From Xanthobacteraceae bacterium (lineage in GTDB: Bacteria; Pseudomonadota; Alphaproteobacteria; Rhizobiales; Xanthobacteraceae): DNA of 19,664 nt. Both the position numbers and the translations under genes were made by a program. Location: positions 1 to 19,664 of the forward strand of contig JASHVC010000515.1 of the NCBI GenBank assembly GCA_030039655.1. The letters are read 5' to 3'. Positions 8,466 to 15,525 of the stretch are shown here, in pieces (within the stretch, counting starts at the first letter, position 1; each line of letters begins with the position of its first letter). Under the pieces are notes generated by a model that had not been told where the DNA came from, did not search any database, and was given only the letters and a program-made list of their open reading frames with translations.

Positions 8466-9632
8466 TCACTCCGCGGCTTGCGCCGATCGCTTGCGCTGGT
8501 CGAAGCGGCGGTCGAAAACGTGCTCGGCGATGCGGTTCTTTAACATTTCGATCGAGCCGCCGGCGATCATCCAGCCGCGCGTACGCCGCATGCAATATTC
8601 CACCAGCGTCTCGCAACTATAACCGAGCGCGCCCATGATTTGCACAGCCTCGCTGGCCACTTCGAAGCCGGCTTGATTGCAGGCCGCCTTGGCGATTGCT
8701 GTCTCATAGGCCGAAGGCAGGCCGCGGTCGGCGCTGGTCGCGGCCCGATAGAGCAAGAGCTGCGCACCCTCGAGTTTGATCGCCATGTCGGCGAACTTCC
8801 ACTGCAAGCCCTGAAACTCGCACAGCGGCCGGCCGAACTGCTCGCGCGTTGTCGCGTATTCGCGCGCCGCATTGTAAGCGTAGCGGCCGTAGGCAAGCGA
8901 ACGCGCCGTGTTGCCCAGCCGCTCGACGTTGAACCCGGCCATCTGCTTCTTGAAGCCGCCGGGCCCGAGCAAAACGTTCTCCGCCGGAATGCGGCAGTTT
9001 TCGAAGTGCAGCTCGCACCATTCTTCGCCGCTCATGAAGGCGGAAGGTTTGCCGATGGAAAAGCCCGGCGTGCCGCGTTCAATCAGCACCGAGCCGATGC
9101 CGCCAAGCCCGGGCCCGAAGCGCAGGTAGATGAGAAAAATCTGCGCCTCCGAACTGAAGGTGGAAAACACCTTGCCGCCGTTGACGACGTAATGAGAGCC
9201 GTCTGGCCGCGCGCTGGTTTTCAGATCGGTGACGGCGGAGCCGGCGTCGGGCTCAGTCATGCCCAAGCTCATCACCAAGCGGCCAGACAGCAAATCGCCA
9301 AGCCAGCGCTTCTTCTGCGCCGGTGTGCCGTATTCGGCGAAGGTGCGGATCGGGCCGAAATTTCCGAACTGCACAACGTCGGCGCTGCGCGGGCACTCGG
9401 CAGCGACCTGCTCGATCGCGATCACCGCGTCCATCAGCGTGCCGCCTTGTCCGCCTTCTTCCTGCGGCAGCGTGATGCCCATGAGGCCTTGCTTGGCCAT
9501 CAGCTGCGCCACGTCGAACGGGAAGCCGGGATCGTGCGCCCGCTTGAGGGCGCCGGGGGCCAATTGCTCGCGCCCGAACCGGCGTACCTGTTCGGCAAAG
9601 AGTTGCTGCTCTTCGCTGAAATCGAATTTCAT
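8466..9632 (-). CDS. Acyl-CoA dehydrogenase family flavoprotein
   Basis: It is predicted to introduce an alpha-beta double bond into an acyl-CoA using FAD, passing electrons to ETF. The 388-residue protein has the normal ACAD length and order: N-terminal helical domain (MKFDFSEEQQ), the flavin segment SLGMTEPDAGSAVTDLKT (about 122-139), the beta domain, and C-terminal helices with REQFGRPL (263-270) and MGALGY. At the MCAD-type catalytic position the sequence is IAGGSIEM, where related enzymes have YEGT, so that Glu is missing. A Glu in FNVERLG (residue 237) matches the place used by isovaleryl-CoA and long-chain dehydrogenases. The ATG at 9632 is chosen for GGAGA (9640-9644) 7 bases upstream. 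It starts 33 bp after the XRE regulator stop and is probably cotranscribed with it. The substrate is not readable from the sequence. Confidence 0.9.
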   Translation of the reverse strand: MKFDFSEEQQLFAEQVRRFGREQLAPGALKRAHDPGFPFDVAQLMAKQGLMGITLPQEEGGQGGTLMDAVIAIEQVAAECPRSADVVQFGNFGPIRTFAEYGTPAQKKRWLGDLLSGRLVMSLGMTEPDAGSAVTDLKTSARPDGSHYVVNGGKVFSTFSSEAQIFLIYLRFGPGLGGIGSVLIERGTPGFSIGKPSAFMSGEEWCELHFENCRIPAENVLLGPGGFKKQMAGFNVERLGNTARSLAYGRYAYNAAREYATTREQFGRPLCEFQGLQWKFADMAIKLEGAQLLLYRAATSADRGLPSAYETAIAKAACNQAGFEVASEAVQIMGALGYSCETLVEYCMRRTRGWMIAGGSIEMLKNRIAEHVFDRRFDQRKRSAQAAE

Positions 9633-9639
9633 GGCCGCG

Positions 9640-9644
9640 TCTCC
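9640..9644 (-). promoter_or_regulatory. Ribosome-binding site deciding the acyl-CoA dehydrogenase start
   Basis: GGAGA on the minus strand lies 7 bases before the ATG at 9632. The alternative TTG at 9662 would add ten residues (RRNGDGDAA) that do not belong to the ACAD fold, and has no such site. Confidence 0.65.
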
Positions 9645-9665
9645 ATCTCCGTTCCGGCGCAAAGA

Positions 9666-10553
9666 CTACGCGGGGGCCGATTTGTCCATCATGGCGCGCA
9701 TGAAGCGCACGGCGGCGGGCCCCTTCAGGGCGCTCGCCCACAGATCCTTCGCCATTCTCTCATGCAGCGCCAGCGCTTCGGGCGCCGAAGTGATCATGGC
9801 AACGCCGACGCGAATATTCGGCTCTTCGCCGAGGCGGAACGGGCTGAGCGCAAGGATTTGCCGGTCGGGCTGGCGGAAGATCTGAAAGCTCGTGTGGGGC
9901 AGTGTGTCGAGCACGATGCCGATCTGAACACCGATCGGCTCGTTCTCCATGAGCGTGGTGAAATGCTCGGCTTCGGCTCGCGCCAGCGCGCGGCGCTCCC
10001 GGCGTAACGTGTCCGGAAGATCGTGCTTGCCGACCATGCCGTTGCGCAGAAAGCGCTCCATTTCGGATGCCGAGATCAGGTTGACGATGGCGGGCTGACG
10101 GCGCCGATAGGCTTCTTTGCGCTGGCGCAGCACTTCCATCAGTTCGTCGATCTGAGAAAGCGCCGGCTCGCGTTTGCCGATGCCGTCAGGGATCGACTCG
10201 CGGAGCACCTCGCCGAGCGCGTGATCGAAAGCATCCGAGGCGAGCACGTAGGAGATCGGACCGGCGAGCACGATGATGTGCTCGGCCGTTTCCTCGATCT
10301 GCCGCATGCGTTCGAAATAGCTCACTGCCGAAGCGATATACTCGACGCCGACGCCAAGCAGGGTCGGTACCGATACTTTCAGGAGCTCGGCCAGATTCTC
10401 CAGCGTCTCGATCTTCGCCAGTTCGCCCTTTTCGAAGCGATAGAGTGCGGTGCGCGAAATGCCGAGCTTTTGCGCGATCTCCTCCGCCGACAGTCCTGAG
10501 CCCAGGCGGAACGCCTTGAGCCGGTTGCCGATGTCATCGAAGCGCAGGGGCAT
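9666..10553 (-). CDS. XRE-family transcriptional regulator with C-terminal sensory domain
   Basis: The protein (295 residues from the ATG at 10553; a GTG at 10568 would add five) has an N-terminal Cro/C1-type helix-turn-helix at about residues 10-64: IGNRLKAFRLGSGLSAEEIAQKLGISRTALYRFEKGE, then a fifth helix ending in LLKVSVPTLLG. The remaining 230 residues are soluble, with no membrane helix and no cupin pattern I can recognise. They include charged helices (LRQRKEAYRRRQ, LRRERRALARAEAEHF), so ligand binding or oligomerisation is likely but unproven. It lies between the coxM/coxS-like pair and the acyl-CoA dehydrogenase gene on the same strand, and is the natural candidate to control the molybdenum-hydroxylase divergon. 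The upstream spacer of about 110 bp holds a REP-like hairpin, so it may have its own promoter. Confidence 0.85.
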   Translation of the reverse strand: MPLRFDDIGNRLKAFRLGSGLSAEEIAQKLGISRTALYRFEKGELAKIETLENLAELLKVSVPTLLGVGVEYIASAVSYFERMRQIEETAEHIIVLAGPISYVLASDAFDHALGEVLRESIPDGIGKREPALSQIDELMEVLRQRKEAYRRRQPAIVNLISASEMERFLRNGMVGKHDLPDTLRRERRALARAEAEHFTTLMENEPIGVQIGIVLDTLPHTSFQIFRQPDRQILALSPFRLGEEPNIRVGVAMITSAPEALALHERMAKDLWASALKGPAAVRFMRAMMDKSAPA

Positions 10554-10579
10554 GACTGGCTCATGCACTCCATTTCGTC

Positions 10580-10602
10580 ATTGCCGGGCTTGACCCGGCA
10601 AT
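10580..10602. repeat. REP-like palindromic element (9-bp perfect stem)
   Basis: ATTGCCGGG, a 5-base loop CTTGA, and CCCGGCAAT form a perfect hairpin between the coxS-like gene and the XRE gene. Its core resembles the extragenic palindromes (TTGCCGGGCTTGACCCGGCAA type) that I recall as very common in Bradyrhizobium-like genomes. No T-run follows on either strand, so it is not an ordinary intrinsic terminator, but it could stabilise mRNA or separate expression of coxMS from the regulator. Confidence 0.75.
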
Positions 10603-10662
10603 TCTTTCGCACTCATTGCTGCACTTCAGCATAGGTAGGCCGGCGGGGACGAGGAGTTAGCG

Positions 10663-11166
10663 TCAGGAGCGAGACTCCAGCTTGCCTTCGCCACGCAATC
10701 GCTGCGCCGCATCGAGCGCGGAGATGACAATGTTCTGGTAGCCCGTACAGCGGCACAGGTTGCCGGAAATGCCGATGCGCACTTCCTCCTCGGTGGGATT
10801 CGGGTTGTCGCGCAGAAATTCAATGAGCGTCGTCAAAATTCCCGGCGTACAGAAACCGCACTGCAGGCCGTGATTATCGCGAAACGCCTCCTGTAGCGGA
10901 TGCAGCGTTTCGGCATTCGGCGCGATGCCTTCAACGGTGAGGATTTCGTGGCCGTCCGCCTGCACGGCGAGCATCAGGCACGAGCGCGCCGAGCGGCCAT
11001 CCAGCAGGATGGTGCAGGCCCCGCACACCCCGTGCTCGCAGCCAAGATGGGTGCCGGTGAGCCCGAGTTGGTGGCGGATGAAATCCGCCAAGGTCACGCG
11101 CACCGGCACCGTCTCCTCGTAGCGCGTGCCGTTCACCGTGACGGTGATTTTCCGCGTGTCGCTCAT
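10663..11166 (-). CDS. [2Fe-2S] small subunit of a xanthine/CO dehydrogenase-family molybdenum hydroxylase (CoxS-like)
   Basis: This subunit passes electrons from the molybdenum centre to FAD through two [2Fe-2S] clusters. The 167 residues match the family length. The plant-ferredoxin-like cluster uses C43, C48, C51 and C63 (GCEHGVCGACTILLDG, then SCL). The second, all-helical domain has C103 and C106 (CGFCTPG) and C138 and C140 (CRCTG). All eight ligands are present. Its ATG overlaps the stop of the upstream FAD-subunit gene by four bases (ATGA), so the two are translationally coupled. The matching large subunit is not on this strand but in the divergent operon at 12985-15297. The absence of an N-terminal signal argues for a cytoplasmic enzyme. 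Confidence 0.95.
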   Translation of the reverse strand: MSDTRKITVTVNGTRYEETVPVRVTLADFIRHQLGLTGTHLGCEHGVCGACTILLDGRSARSCLMLAVQADGHEILTVEGIAPNAETLHPLQEAFRDNHGLQCGFCTPGILTTLIEFLRDNPNPTEEEVRIGISGNLCRCTGYQNIVISALDAAQRLRGEGKLESRS

Positions 11167-12038
11167 GCCCGCCCCCTCTGCACGATGCGCTCGTGCGCCT
11201 TGATGAGCGCGCGGCGCGGCAGCACCGTCGCCAGTTGTTGGCGGTAAGACGTGGGCGCGTGGATGTCGTCGATGGCGTCAAGCTTGCGCAAGGTCTCGCA
11301 GATTTCGCGCAGCCGCTTTTCCTCGATGGTCTCGCCGACGAGCGCGCGCTCCACTTCGCTCGCCCGCACCGGCGCCGGCCCCATGCCGCCGAGCGTCACC
11401 GAGGCACGGGTCACCTTGCCGTTGCCGTCTTCTTCGATGAGCACGGCCGCCGACACGATGGCGAAGTCGCCGTGCCGGCGGGCGAATTCGACGAAGGCGT
11501 AGCCGTGGCCGCGCGGCCAGCACGGAAAGGTCGCGCCGGTGACCATCTCGTCCAGTTCGATCGCCGGCGTCATGTAGGCCACCGGAAACTCGGCGAAATT
11601 GATGGTGCGCGAGCCGTTGCGGCCCGCCACCGAAACCTTGGCGTCGAGCGCCGCCGCGAGCGTGACCAGCTCCGCCGACGGATCGAGGTGACAGAGCGAA
11701 CCGCCGAGTGTACCGCGGTTGCGTGTTTGCCGGTGCCCAACCTGCTGGATCGCTTCGTGCATGAGTGGGCAACGCTCGCGCACCGCGTCGGAAAACTCGA
11801 TATCGCGCTGGCGCGTCATGGCGCCGATCTCCAGCCCGCCGTTCTGCTCGCGTATGTAGCTCAGGCCGTCGACCCGATTGAGGTCGATGATGTTGTCGGG
11901 CAGCACGTAACGCATGTTGAGCATGGGCATAAGCGACTGGCCGCCGGCCAGCAGCTTGGCGTTCTCGAGGCTGCCGAGGAGGTTGACGGCGTCCCCGACC
12001 GTGCGCGGATCATGATACGAAAAGGGCGGTGGTTTCAT
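11163..12038 (-). CDS. FAD-binding medium subunit of a molybdenum hydroxylase (CoxM-like, copy 1)
   Basis: This flavoprotein subunit takes electrons from the Fe-S subunit and hands them to an external acceptor. The 291-residue protein starts MKPPPFSYHDP, the standard beginning of the family, and carries the two FAD motifs AGGQSL (31-36) and RNRGTLGGSLCHLDPSAE (106-123). The C-terminal CO-dehydrogenase flavoprotein domain follows, ending in a helix with ATVLPRRALIKAHERI. The open frame continues to 12260, but that part is antisense to the divergent coding sequence and lacks family similarity, so the ATG at 12038 is taken. No strong RBS is seen. It overlaps coxS by ATGA. A second, clearly different FAD subunit is encoded divergently 92 bp away; both retain their FAD motifs. 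Confidence 0.93.
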   Translation of the reverse strand: MKPPPFSYHDPRTVGDAVNLLGSLENAKLLAGGQSLMPMLNMRYVLPDNIIDLNRVDGLSYIREQNGGLEIGAMTRQRDIEFSDAVRERCPLMHEAIQQVGHRQTRNRGTLGGSLCHLDPSAELVTLAAALDAKVSVAGRNGSRTINFAEFPVAYMTPAIELDEMVTGATFPCWPRGHGYAFVEFARRHGDFAIVSAAVLIEEDGNGKVTRASVTLGGMGPAPVRASEVERALVGETIEEKRLREICETLRKLDAIDDIHAPTSYRQQLATVLPRRALIKAHERIVQRGRA

Positions 12039-12130
12039 GCCGGATTGACTGTGTGTGGTCTTTTGACTCTGTATCGAAAACTGTGCATCAGTCCAAAAAC
12101 GTACATCAATCCCAACTTTGATACCAGCCA
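12039..12130. promoter_or_regulatory. Divergent promoter/operator region with two 18-bp-period direct repeats
   Basis: These 92 bases separate the two divergent FAD-subunit starts and must hold both promoters. TTGACTGTGT (12045-12054) recurs as TTGACTCTGT (12063-12072), and TGCATCAGTCC (12084-12094) recurs as TACATCAATCC (12102-12112); each pair has a period of exactly 18 bp. The TTGACT at 12063-12068 could be a plus-strand -35 hexamer, with CATCAG 17 bases on as a weak -10. The spacer is visibly more AT-rich than the genes around it. Binding of the local XRE regulator is an inference. Confidence 0.55.
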
Positions 12131-12988
12131 ATGAAGCCTGCGGCGTTCCGCTATCACGCGCCGAAAACCGTCGATGAGGCCGTGGCGCTTCTCGCCGAAG
12201 TCGCCCCACAGGACGGTCGCGTTCTGGCGGGCGGGCAAAGCCTAGTCCCCACGATGGCATTTCGGCTCGCCAAGCCCGCCCATCTCGTCGATATCAACGG
12301 CGTCGAGGCGCTCAACCGGCTCGCGGTCGCGAACGGCAAGCTCGTGATCGGAGCGTGTGTGCGCCACGCGGCGTTCCATCGTCCCGTGTGCGAAGGCCCA
12401 CTCGGCAAGTTGCTGACGGACGTGGCGCACCACATCGCCCATTATCCGATCCGCAATCGCGGAACGTTTTGCGGCAGCCTGGCGCATGCCGACCCATCGT
12501 CCGAATGGGCGCTGGTGCTGGCGGCGCTCGACGGCAAGGTGCTGGCCAAGAGCGCCCGCGGCGAGCGCGTGATCGCGGCACGCGATTATTTCAAGGGTGT
12601 CATGACCACGGCTCTCCGCGACGACGAGCTCCTGGTCGAGGCGCGATTGCCCGTTCTCCCGTCGGACACACGCTGCGGCTTTTATGAGTTCAGCCGCCGC
12701 GCTGGCGATTTCGCCATGGCGGCGGCGCTCGCCGCCTATAGGGTTGAAGGCGGGAAAGTCGTTGAGCCGCGGCTCGCGGTCGGCGGCGCCGAGCCCAATC
12801 CGCGACGCATTGCCGAAGCCGAACACGAGCTCGTCGGCGTCGCTCCAGGCGACAAAGCCTTCCGCGCAGCCGCGGCGGCAGCGACCGCCGCGGTCGATCC
12901 CATGGAGGACATCACCACGAGCGCCGACTTCCGCCGCGACCTCGTGCTGGCCGTGACCCGCCGCGCGTTGGAACGAGCGGCGCGATGA
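12131..12988 (+). CDS. FAD-binding medium subunit of a molybdenum hydroxylase (CoxM-like, copy 2)
   Basis: This 285-residue protein has the same role and domain order as the divergent copy. It begins MKPAAFRYHAPKTVDEAV, with AGGQSL at 33-38 and RNRGTFCGSLAHADPSSE at 108-125 as the FAD loops, followed by the C-terminal flavoprotein domain (TTSADFRRDLVLAVTRRAL). Its second FAD loop has Cys where most relatives and copy 1 have Gly (TFCGS versus TLGGS). The two copies are alignable but far from identical, so this is not a recent tandem duplication. The stop overlaps the large-subunit ATG by four bases (ATGA), which suggests translational coupling and makes this copy the most likely partner of that large subunit. 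No clear RBS precedes the ATG. Confidence 0.93.
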   Translation: MKPAAFRYHAPKTVDEAVALLAEVAPQDGRVLAGGQSLVPTMAFRLAKPAHLVDINGVEALNRLAVANGKLVIGACVRHAAFHRPVCEGPLGKLLTDVAHHIAHYPIRNRGTFCGSLAHADPSSEWALVLAALDGKVLAKSARGERVIAARDYFKGVMTTALRDDELLVEARLPVLPSDTRCGFYEFSRRAGDFAMAAALAAYRVEGGKVVEPRLAVGGAEPNPRRIAEAEHELVGVAPGDKAFRAAAAAATAAVDPMEDITTSADFRRDLVLAVTRRALERAAR

Positions 12989-15297
12989 ACGCGCGCGGGC
13001 GAACGAAGGCATGGATCGGCCAGTCGGTCGAACGGCTGGAGGATCCGCCTCTTGTCATCGGCCGTGGTGAGTTCGCCGGCGACATCAATTTTCCGCACCA
13101 GTTGTCCATGCGCATCATGCGCTCGGCTCATGCCCACGGCCGCATTGTCTCGATCGATACCGAAGCGGCGCGCGCACTGCCGGGCGTGTTCGCGGTGTGG
13201 ACCGCTGCGGACGTTGCCGATATCCCGCCTGTCGACTTCCGCGAGGGCAGCATCCCGGCGCTCGACCCGTATCGCCAGCCCATCCTGGCCAACGGCGTGG
13301 TGCGCTATGTGGGCGAACCGATCGCCGCGGTCTTTGCCGACAATCCGTACATCGCCGAGGACGCCGCCGATCTCGTCACCGTGGAGATCGACGAATTGCC
13401 GCCGGTGCTGGACGCCGAGGCGCCGCCGATCGAGTTTTCGCCCGGCCACGACAGCGAGCCGGCGATCATCCGTCAGGGCTATGGCGACGTCGATGCCGTG
13501 TTCCGCACGGCGCCGCAAGTGGTCGAACTTGAACTCGCCATCGGACGGCATTCCGGCGTGCCGTTGGAGACGCGCGGCGCCATTGGCCACTTCGACGCCT
13601 CGCGCGGCATTCTCGAATTGCACGGTGCCGCCAAGGTGCCGCACCGCAATCAGGAACTGTTGTCGCGCATGCTCGGCATTCCACCGAGCGCGGTTCACGT
13701 TCACGAGTCCCACGTTGGCGGAGGCTTCGGCATCCGCGGCGAGCTTTATCCCGAAGACATTCTGGTCTGCGTCGCGGCCAAAAGGCTCAAGCGCCCGGTG
13801 AAATGGATCGAGGACCGGCGCGAGCATCTGATTGCCGCCAATCACTCGCGCCAGCAATTGCATAAGATCCGCGCCGCGGTCGACAACGAGGGCGTCATCC
13901 TCGCCATCGACGATGTCTATTTCCACGACCAGGGCGCCTACGTGCGCACCCACGCGACGCGCGTCGTGCACATGACGGCCGGTATTTTACCTGGCCCATA
14001 CCGTGTGCCGGCCTACCGTTCGATCGGTCACTTCCGCCTCACTAACAAGACGCCGGCGGCGACCTACCGCGCGCCCGGCCGCTACGAGACGACGTTCGTG
14101 CGCGAGCGCCTGGTGGACGCGATCGCCGCCAAGCTCGGCATGGACCGTATCGAAGTGCGCCGTCGCAATGCCATCACCACCGCGGAACTGCCATACGAAC
14201 GCCCGCTCGAAGCGCTGGGCGAACACATCTACATGGATACCGGCGACTACATCGGGCTTTTGGACAAACAAATTGCCAAGATCGACTGGGAGAAGCTCAA
14301 CGCCGACGTGAAAAAGCGCAAAGCGGCCGGCGAACTTGTCGGCATCGGCATCTCCATGTTCATCGAAAAAAGTGGGCTTGGTCCCGCCGACGGCGTGAAA
14401 ATTTCCGTCGACACCTCCGGCATGGTCGAAGTCGTCACCGGCGGTGCTTCCCTCGGCCAGGGTTTTGAGACCGTCATGGCGCAAGTCGCCGCCGACGCGC
14501 TCGGCGTCGATTACAAACATTGCCGTGTGATCCACGGCCAGACCGACCGCATCCCCTACGGCATCGGCGCGCACGCCTCGCGCGCCACGGTGATGACCGC
14601 GTCGGCGACCCACATCGCGGCGTTGAACGTGCGGAAGAAGGCGCTCGAAGCCGCCGCCGAACTTCTGCAGGCCAGCCCCGACACGCTCGACATCGTGGAT
14701 GGCGAAGTCGTGCGCAGGGATCGCAGCAGCGGCCCTTCCATCGGTTTAGGGAAAATCGCCGACAGTTTTGCGCCGACTTCGAAGACGCTGGGCGATCGCA
14801 ACCCAGGCCTTTCCGCGGAAGGCTGGTTCAGGACCGAGCATCAGGTCTACCCCTATGGCAGCCACGTCGCCGTGGTGCGAGTCGACAGCGAAACCGGCGG
14901 GGTGACCGTTGAGCGCTATTACATCGCCTACGACATCGGGCGCGCCATCAACCCGGCGCTAGTCGAAGGGCAGATCGTCGGCGGCTATGCGCAAGGGCTC
15001 GGCGGGGCGCTGTCCGAGGAGTTCATCTACAACGAGCACGGCGATCCGCTCGCCGTCACCTTCGCGGATTATCTTTTGCCCGCCGTGCACGAGACGCCGA
15101 CGCCCGACGTGCTGCTTACCGAGGATTACGCGACGCCGCGCAATCCGCTTGGCATCAAGGGCGCCGGCGAAAGCGGCATCACCGGCGTCGGCGCTGCCAT
15201 CGCCTCCGCCATCGACGACGCCATCGGCATTCCCGGCGCTGTGACGCGATTGCCGGTCACGCCGCAGCGGCTGAAGGCGCTGTTGGCGAAGCGCTAA
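12985..15297 (+). CDS. Molybdopterin-binding large subunit of a xanthine/CO dehydrogenase-family hydroxylase (CoxL-like)
   Basis: This catalytic subunit hydroxylates its substrate at a Mo-molybdopterin-cytosine-dinucleotide-type centre. The 770 residues have the family layout: N-terminal domain (GQSVERLEDPPLVIGRGEF), then the molybdopterin motifs GGGFG (245-249), ASLGQGF (488-494) and GAGESG (726-731). The Glu of the last motif is the catalytic base conserved across the family. The loop that reads AYRCSFR in form I CO dehydrogenase and AYRGAGR in form II proteins is TYRAPGR here (360-366). The CO-specific Cys is therefore Ala, and CO oxidation is unlikely; an aldehyde, N-heterocycle or other organic substrate is more plausible. 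It is translationally coupled to FAD-subunit copy 2. No cofactor-insertion gene (xdhC, coxDEFG) is in the window. The small subunit is supplied from the opposite strand. Confidence 0.93.
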   Translation: MNARGRTKAWIGQSVERLEDPPLVIGRGEFAGDINFPHQLSMRIMRSAHAHGRIVSIDTEAARALPGVFAVWTAADVADIPPVDFREGSIPALDPYRQPILANGVVRYVGEPIAAVFADNPYIAEDAADLVTVEIDELPPVLDAEAPPIEFSPGHDSEPAIIRQGYGDVDAVFRTAPQVVELELAIGRHSGVPLETRGAIGHFDASRGILELHGAAKVPHRNQELLSRMLGIPPSAVHVHESHVGGGFGIRGELYPEDILVCVAAKRLKRPVKWIEDRREHLIAANHSRQQLHKIRAAVDNEGVILAIDDVYFHDQGAYVRTHATRVVHMTAGILPGPYRVPAYRSIGHFRLTNKTPAATYRAPGRYETTFVRERLVDAIAAKLGMDRIEVRRRNAITTAELPYERPLEALGEHIYMDTGDYIGLLDKQIAKIDWEKLNADVKKRKAAGELVGIGISMFIEKSGLGPADGVKISVDTSGMVEVVTGGASLGQGFETVMAQVAADALGVDYKHCRVIHGQTDRIPYGIGAHASRATVMTASATHIAALNVRKKALEAAAELLQASPDTLDIVDGEVVRRDRSSGPSIGLGKIADSFAPTSKTLGDRNPGLSAEGWFRTEHQVYPYGSHVAVVRVDSETGGVTVERYYIAYDIGRAINPALVEGQIVGGYAQGLGGALSEEFIYNEHGDPLAVTFADYLLPAVHETPTPDVLLTEDYATPRNPLGIKGAGESGITGVGAAIASAIDDAIGIPGAVTRLPVTPQRLKALLAKR

Positions 15298-15466
15298 GTC
15301 CGCCCAGAACCAATGTTGCCTTCCACTCGGAGGCGGTAAGCTCATCTCGGAGCGCCAAGAATTAAGAGCGGCGAAATCCCATCCATCATACCGGGCGCCA
15401 CTTCCGACGCCCACTCCCAAACAATCTTCAGTTCAATTCGATGTGCGCCGGACACATCAAACGGAA

Positions 15467-15492
15467 AAGGCCCCGGGGGGCACCGGGGCCTT
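15467..15492 (-). terminator. Rho-independent terminator of the outer-membrane protein gene
   Basis: A perfect 10-bp GC-rich stem (AAGGCCCCGG with CCGGGGCCTT) closes a 6-base loop. Read on the minus strand the stem ends in TTTT, 33 bases past the stop of the gene at 15526. On the plus strand it could weakly serve the large-subunit gene as well, but only two T follow there. The rest of the spacer 15298-15525 shows nothing else I can interpret. Confidence 0.85.
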
Positions 15493-15525
15493 CTGGTCGA
15501 GGTGAAAAAGCCGAAGCTTTGCCGA

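Noticed and set aside
8640..10007. A 455-codon plus-strand frame opposite the acyl-CoA dehydrogenase and regulator
   Set aside because: It spans two real minus-strand genes and their spacer, has no recognisable motif and is explained by third-position GC bias.
12736..13971. A 411-codon minus-strand frame opposite the coxM2/coxL junction
   Set aside because: Antisense to two clear motif-bearing genes; no family likeness.
12985..15297. Annotation as true aerobic carbon monoxide dehydrogenase (CoxL form I)
   Set aside because: The AYRCSFR loop with the Cu-binding Cys is absent (TYRAPGR), and no coxD/E/F/G accessory genes are in the window.
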